Shown here: piece by piece, positions 55,921 through 64,000 of the stretch
Numbering within the stretch: position 1 is the first letter of the stretch
Layout of the letters: each line of letters opens with the position of its first letter
Source of the DNA: Molanna angustata
Lineage: Eukaryota > Arthropoda > Insecta > Trichoptera > Molannidae
Direction: 5' to 3'
DNA: 64,000 bases
Assembly: GCA_963576475.1 (NCBI GenBank)
Contig: OY754980.1
Span: 7,349,018 to 7,413,017, forward strand
Program-made: the position numbers and the translations under genes
The notes under the pieces: model-generated
The model's input: the letters and a program-made list of their open reading frames with translations, nothing else
Database searches by the model: none
What the model was told of the DNA's origin: nothing

Positions 55921-56539
55921 ATACACAGTTAGTACAACATCTGCCGGGTTTGTAATATTTTTAAATTTTGTTGAAAGTATCATTAACAGATTTTTAATTA
56001 TCTCAATAGAGACGAAGTTGGAATATTTATTGTAGGAGAACCGGGAAATCAAGGCACCTACAGGGCTTAAATATCATTGACTCCCGACAGAAAAAAATCC
56101 AATGTTTGCGCATATGCAATAATACAAATATTCGAAAGTATCATTATTATTTATTTTCTTCGCAAATACACGATACTGTGGTGAGTTCGAAAGAGAATGT
56201 GTAACAAGAGTTAAGTAATACGATCGCTAATCAATGTGTTATCTGATCTGCGTGACAAACGGGAAGTCTATAATACAAGCCTAAATCCCTTTTACGGAAA
56301 TGTAGAAATTATGTTTACCACTAACGAATTTCTATTTAAGCCGGGACGCGGCCAATCTATGGTTTGAAAAAAGGTAAAGTAATTATACTCACTCCTCAAA
56401 AATTCACTGAAAACCAATGATTTAAATAATATACGGAGTAAATGAAATGACCCTTAATAAACATTTAGTGACATCGAAAATAAACAGTCACCAAGCTTTA
56501 AAATATTCTCATATCATTTATATTAATTTAATGGATGGA
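55921..56539. other. Spacer, nothing recognised
   Basis: AT-rich. TAGAGACGAAGTTGGAATAT near 56010 recurs (inverted) at 7735 in intron 1 of lipocalin A, so an undefined repeat is present. Confidence 0.35.
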
Positions 56540-56710
56540 TGGGTCGATGGCAGAGCGGCTAGCGCGCTGGGCTGGTAATCCAGTGGTCGCGAGTTCGAAT
56601 CCTGTCTCGACCGATTTCGTTTACCTATAGCACATGCATTTATTTGATTTTTTTAGGGAACGTAGGAAGATGTATATGTACTTGTTTAACAAGGACATAT
56701 TCATTTTTTA
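56540..56710 (+). mobile_element. tRNA-derived SINE (family 2)
   Basis: GGTCGATGGCAGAGCGGCTA, GCGCGCTGGGCTGGTAATCC and GGTCGCGAGTTCGAATCCTG, then the tail GAACGTAGGAAGATGTATAT and an A-rich end. Most complete copy of the family in the window. Confidence 0.9.
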
Positions 56711-56929
56711 TATTTAAAAAAAAATATATATTAATAAAGATGCCGGTGTGTCGACAAAAATGCGCATGGCATGCTTTTTTATAGGATAATGCACACCCGT
56801 TCACCTGCCGATGGTTACCCCACATTGTGTGGAACGCAGTGAGGATCGATCCATGAAAGTGTACAGTATGATACCAATGATTAACAATAAAATGAATGAG
56901 TTTGTTAATTTTTTATTTATTTACATAAG

Positions 56930-57086
56930 GCCCCCAAGTCAAATTGAAAACGCTGTTCGTTTTCGCCAAGCGCTAATTTTGTTGTTTGTTATTGTAGAAA
57001 AAATTTCTACAACAAACGTCAAATCCCATACAAAAAAAATTAGCGCTTGGCGAAAACGAACAGCGTTTTCAATTTGACTTGGGGGC
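56930..57086. mobile_element. Palindromic MITE with GCCCCCAAGTC ends
   Basis: Perfect inverted arms of about 49 bp: GCCCCCAAGTCAAATTGAAA ... and its complement ending GACTTGGGGGC. The inner TGTAGAAA/TTTCTACA also pairs. Flanks AAG/AAG could be a 3-bp duplication. Distinct from the GGGGGGCAAGT family. Confidence 0.85.
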
Positions 57087-57460
57087 AAGGTACTAAAAAT
57101 ATAATAATTAAACAATAATAGTAGGTATTCAACAATCATTTCGAAATGAATGTTGTGTACTATTCAATATCATATTCTAAATAATGATAGACGACAATTT
57201 ATTTATTAAATAACTGTAACACTGAAAGATAATTAATATCAATATATTAAGTTAATTTTTTAATCAACAGATATACATATTTAGAAAATAAAACACTGAA
57301 CGAAAACCAATATTAACATACGATTGAAACCTCGACTATTTTGAAACCTTGAACAACTTAGGAACTCAAACACTGAACGAAAATGAATATCAACATTCGA
57401 TTGAAAACTCGTCTATTATAAAATAAGATGATTTTTTAACCAACAGATTTTTAAAATTAG

Positions 57461-57905
57461 TTGCATGTAACACATGAGATCCAACTGTCGATAGCGATAG
57501 TATGTATAGTTGAAGAATAAGTATCAAACTATAAACCCATAAATATAAATTGTTTAATATTTAAAGATATTTGGTTTTCTATACAACACATTACCTAGGT
57601 ATTTATTTATTTATTTATTTATTTAGGGACAAATACAGTCTTAAAATACTAAAATAGTATAATACACTATAAAATAAAAATAAACAGACCAATTACATAT
57701 GTCCACAGATATTAAATATGAAACATTTTAAACATCATTAATTTAAATATAACTAAGATGTATGTTTGCCTGTGACGGGAAAGGAAGGGAAGAGAAAAAA
57801 AAGGATGGGAAAAGGATTGTGACAGTTAAATTATGTATGTATGTCAAGATAGGATAGTATGGATGTCAGTCCTTTGATCCTACCCAGAATATGAAAACAG
57901 CATGA
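57461..57905 (+). repeat. TAGTTGCATG repeat family, copy split by an insertion
   Basis: 57461-57597 matches 55512-55650 and 57830-57905 matches 55650-55725. The roughly 230 bp between (starting ATTTATTTATTTATTTATTT and ending near GTGACAGTTAAATTATGTA) is an inserted retroposon-like piece, with TTTATT at its edge. Confidence 0.7.
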
Positions 57906-58079
57906 TGGTATGTATGTATGTTTGGAGATTAGTATCAAACAATTAAGTCTTCTTAGATATTGTGTGTAGGCGACTGCCATACAAATTGTATGAAGGAATG
58001 TCGTCACTAAATTCAATTTTTATAAAAATTGTTAAAAAGAATTTGAGATGTGCTAATACAATGGTTATATTTTTTATAG

Positions 58080-58920
58080 AAAATAAAATTATCTAGTTGG
58101 GGTGTTTCGGTTTGTTCAATGTTTTTAAAAAAATTAGGAAATATAGGCAGTTAAACTCATAAATTTTTCATAAAAAAATATTTTTCTTATTAAAAAATGT
58201 TTGAGAAACCCTGGATTTTTTTTAATACTCATTTGATATTTTGTGTTTGTCTATATTTATACCAATTTTCAGCGTTCTAGCTTTTATGGTTTCTGAGATA
58301 TATGGAAAAATATACCAAAATTTCAAAAGTTTATAACCCCTGACTGAAACAAAAATTCAAAATTCTAAGTATAAAAGTTTTGTAGGCCTATAACTTTTTA
58401 TATATTCTGAAATTTTGGGCTCTGTAAATTGAGCGGATCAAAAGTTATAAGAGGGGACGGACACACAGACACAGAAAACTCACATAAAATGTTCTACTCC
58501 GTATTCTGAGTAAATCCATGTAATGGAACATATATGCTGCGAGGCCTCTAGTTGATGTTATTAGCATGCAAAAAGTCCACTACGCCATAAAAAATGTTCT
58601 TTCGTACACGCATCTTGGCTTAATAAGGACGATTCATTCAGAGAATTGAATTCTCATAAACGAATCGACAGTTGGAAAATTAAATTATCTAGTTGGGGTT
58701 TTTCGGTTTTTTTCGATATTCAAAAAAATGGAAACATAGGCAGTTAAACTCATAAATTTATCATAAAAAAATATTTTTCTTTACAAATAATGTTTGAGAA
58801 ACCCTGGAATTTTTTTGAAAAAACTCATTTTAGATTTTGTATATGTCTATGTTGATTCCAATTTTCAGTGTTCTAGCTTTTATGGTTTCTGAGATATATG
58901 GAAATTTTCTATAAAAAATA
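58080..58920 (+). repeat. Interspersed repeat family D, copies 4 and 5 in tandem
   Basis: A full copy at 58080-58680 is followed by a partial one from 58680 (TTAAATTATCTAGTTGGGGT occurs at the start of both). The second stops near TTTCTGAGATATATGGAAAT. Confidence 0.8.
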
Positions 58921-58929
58921 TTAACATTG

Positions 58930-59450
58930 CAATAGTAAGTAAGTAGGTACGCGCATCAGAGTAACAATAAACAAATTGATAGTTTTATGAACTATGTAAA
59001 AATAAAAGTAAGTAGGTCCGCGCACGAGAAAGTAACAATAATCAAATCAACATATACCTAGTATGAACTTTGTAAAACTGAAAGTAAGTAGGTACGCGCA
59101 CGAGAGAGAGTAGGTATCAATACATATATCGACAGTTGTATGAAGTCGTAAAAATAAAAGTAAGTAGGTACGCGCTTTTTCAAGGCAATATTTAAAATGC
59201 GTTGAATTGTATTCATTTTATCGCGAAGGTCACAGAGACATGGTTGAAGAGTATTGAGCGCGGACGCAAGACGATCGGAGCCATATATATAAATCACATT
59301 CAAAATATACTCCGAACAAATCTCCGTGCGGCCAAGGTCAACATGTAATATTTTGCCGCGGATGCAAAACGATCGGTGGCTTAGTAAAAATATACACCTT
59401 CAAAATATACACTGAATAAATCTCCGTGCGGCCAATGGTTGAACTAATAA
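58930..59450. repeat. Two sets of direct repeats
   Basis: Four copies of AAAGTAAGTAGGTACGCGC-type units about 70-80 bp apart (58933, 59009, 59079, 59157). Then two copies of about 100 bp starting GCGGACGCAAGACGATCGG (59258) and GCGGATGCAAAACGATCGG (59358), each ending AATCTCCGTGCGGCCAA. Confidence 0.8.
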
Positions 59451-59642
59451 TATTCATTTCAAGATATTTTGATATTTTTTTTGCTTCCATGTAAATTTTT
59501 GCCAGTTGATTCTCTATGGTATAAGCAACAGAATGGTAGTTTTTGGCGTGAAAATTATCTTGCGTCCGTATACCGGACGCGAAAAGTTGGTGGACGCAAC
59601 AACCCTATACGAATTTCACATAGGTGACGCAACAAGTATTGC

Positions 59643-60056
<414 letters not shown>

Positions 60057-60109
60057 TATACGATGGATTGTTTTCTAGGGTAACCCGCGTATTCTTCTCT
60101 TCTTCGATG

Positions 60110-60968
60110 GCGCTACAGCCCAAATCGAGCATTGGCCTCCTTCAACACGCGCCTCCAACCTCTTCTATCCTCAGCCGCCGTTCTCCAGTTAGGGACCTGC
60201 AGGAGCTTTTCTGCATCTCTCCGTATGTCGTCCTCCCATCTCAGTCTTGGTCTCCCCATCTTTCGTTTACCTCCCGGGTGACCAAACATGATTTTTTTGG
60301 GTAGTCGCGTATTTGGCATTCTCTGTACATGGCCAGCCCATCTCAACCTAAGCAGTCTTATATGGGTTGAGATCTTTGGTGCTTCATAGATTTTGTACAG
60401 TTCTTCATTTTTCTTTATGCGCCATTCATCTGCTTCCTTCACAGGACCACATATTCGGCGTAGGACTCTCCTTTCGAAAACATCTAATGCTTCAGCGGAT
60501 TTCACGGTCAGTGTCAGAGCCTCGCATCCGTAAGTCAACACAGTCCTAATGATTGTTTTATATAATGTCAATTTAGTTTTCCTGTGGACATTGCGAGACC
60601 TGAACACTGGCAATAAGGAGAAATAAGTTTTATTGCCTGCTGATATTCTTTTTTTGATTTCTACTTCCTCTTCATTATTTTCCGTAAGGAGAGATCCCAG
60701 ATACGTAAATTGGTCAACTGTTTCAAATGAATGGTCGTCTGCCAGCTTTACGCTACCTCTTCTTCTTTGAGATGGGTTTCGACTTTGGGCCATATATTTT
60801 GTTTTGCTCTCATTTATTTTCAAGCCCACTTCACATGCAGCAGTTTCCAAAGGGGTGAAGACTTCTTAAATAGCTGCCAGGGATCTTCCGATGATATTAA
60901 GATCATCTGCGTACCCAACTATTTGGCTGCTCTTGAAACAAATGTTAGCGCTCGTGTCGACGGACGTT
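60110..60968 (-). mobile_element. RTE-type LINE reverse transcriptase, cut by the gap
   Basis: Minus strand from the gap: QIVGYADDLNIIGRSLAAI (catalytic YADD intact), one stop, then [72 protein letters not shown] and [19 protein letters not shown], ending ANARFGL. Apart from the stop, the last 245 codons are open, so this is a relatively young copy. Its 5' part is missing in the 200-N gap. Confidence 0.88.
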
Positions 60969-61168
60969 NNNNNNNNNNNNNNNNNNNNNNNNNNNNNNNN
61001 NNNNNNNNNNNNNNNNNNNNNNNNNNNNNNNNNNNNNNNNNNNNNNNNNNNNNNNNNNNNNNNNNNNNNNNNNNNNNNNNNNNNNNNNNNNNNNNNNNNN
61101 NNNNNNNNNNNNNNNNNNNNNNNNNNNNNNNNNNNNNNNNNNNNNNNNNNNNNNNNNNNNNNNNNNNN
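60969..61168. other. Assembly gap of exactly 200 N
   Basis: A round number suggests a placeholder, so the true distance is unknown. The gap removes the end of a lipocalin exon on one side and the start of a LINE on the other. Confidence 0.98.
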
Positions 61169-61359
61169 ATGGATAACAGGTTTTCTGGCGTCACTTCGAA
61201 TTTTGAAGCTGTTCCAGATTGGGTTTGTTGTTTTTTGTTCACGACACTCGACCAGTCAAATTTCCACTGATTATTATCAGCCGGTGATATTTTAACACTG
61301 GCGCAGTTTCTATTAGTAGACTCCTTTATACGCTCCAATTCATACCAACTTCCGGAGAA
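61169..61359 (-). CDS. Lipocalin E exon 2 (partial, truncated by gap)
   Basis: TTTTTTCAG acceptor, then FSGSWYELERIKESTNRNCA (GxW motif G-S-W, conserved cysteine), SVKISPADNNQWKFDWSSVV and SGTASKFEVTPENLLS up to the gap. Open frame, unlike its close paralogue at 52056-51850, with which it shares the RIKE motif, the CASV block and the FDW block. By alignment only a few residues and the donor are lost in the gap. Exon 1 should lie above 61359 and may be outside the window. Exons 3 and 4 are not present between the gap and 52100. They are either in the gap, or are the exons at 44146 and 38578. Confidence 0.8.

Positions 61360-64000
<2,641 letters not shown>

Overview
The window looks like AT-rich insect DNA, most likely from a moth or butterfly. 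The evidence is frequent GTAGGTACCTAC-type words, tRNA-headed SINEs, a Dong/R4-type LINE, many RTE and CR1/Jockey fragments, and multi-exon secreted lipocalin genes of the insect bilin-binding/apolipoprotein-D type. Nothing in it is prokaryotic. Species cannot be determined from sequence alone.

The only host gene family I can support is a lipocalin cluster. Lipocalins A (7241-10689, +) and B (16067-20280, +) are tandem paralogues. Each has four coding exons, intron phases 0/1/1, a signal peptide, the GxW and TDY-type motifs, four cysteines, a TATA box and a poly(A) signal. On the minus strand, lipocalin C has exons 1-3 at 32592-32464, 26403-26178 and 23906-23817; its last exon was not found. 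A further minus-strand set has two alternative second exons (52056-51850, frameshifted; 61359-61169, cut by an assembly gap). It also has one exon 3 (44146-44057) and one exon 4 (38578-38430). B and C are convergent.

The rest is mobile or repetitive DNA, much of it inside lipocalin introns. Notable items: a 2.8-kb foldback DNA transposon with a perfect 8-bp target duplication in intron 1 of C (26457-29262); a 5.2-kb LTR element without coding capacity and with 1705-bp LTRs that look identical (44213-49409), just upstream of exon 3 of the last gene; a Dong/R4-type LINE (about 43955-40790, minus) split by a Penelope-like fragment, with a second copy at 5925-6575 that serves as the empty site; a hAT-like element nested in an RTE tail (37681-38201); five copies of a palindromic MITE; a dimeric satellite (2785-5690); an AT minisatellite (11120-12450); and long (TA)n tracts. 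A run of exactly 200 N lies at 60969-61168.

I see no evidence of a new multi-gene system. The most novel signals are the foldback element, the possibly shared or duplicated lipocalin exon, LINE-SINE chimeras at two loci, and an in-frame 22-codon amplification in a LINE tail.
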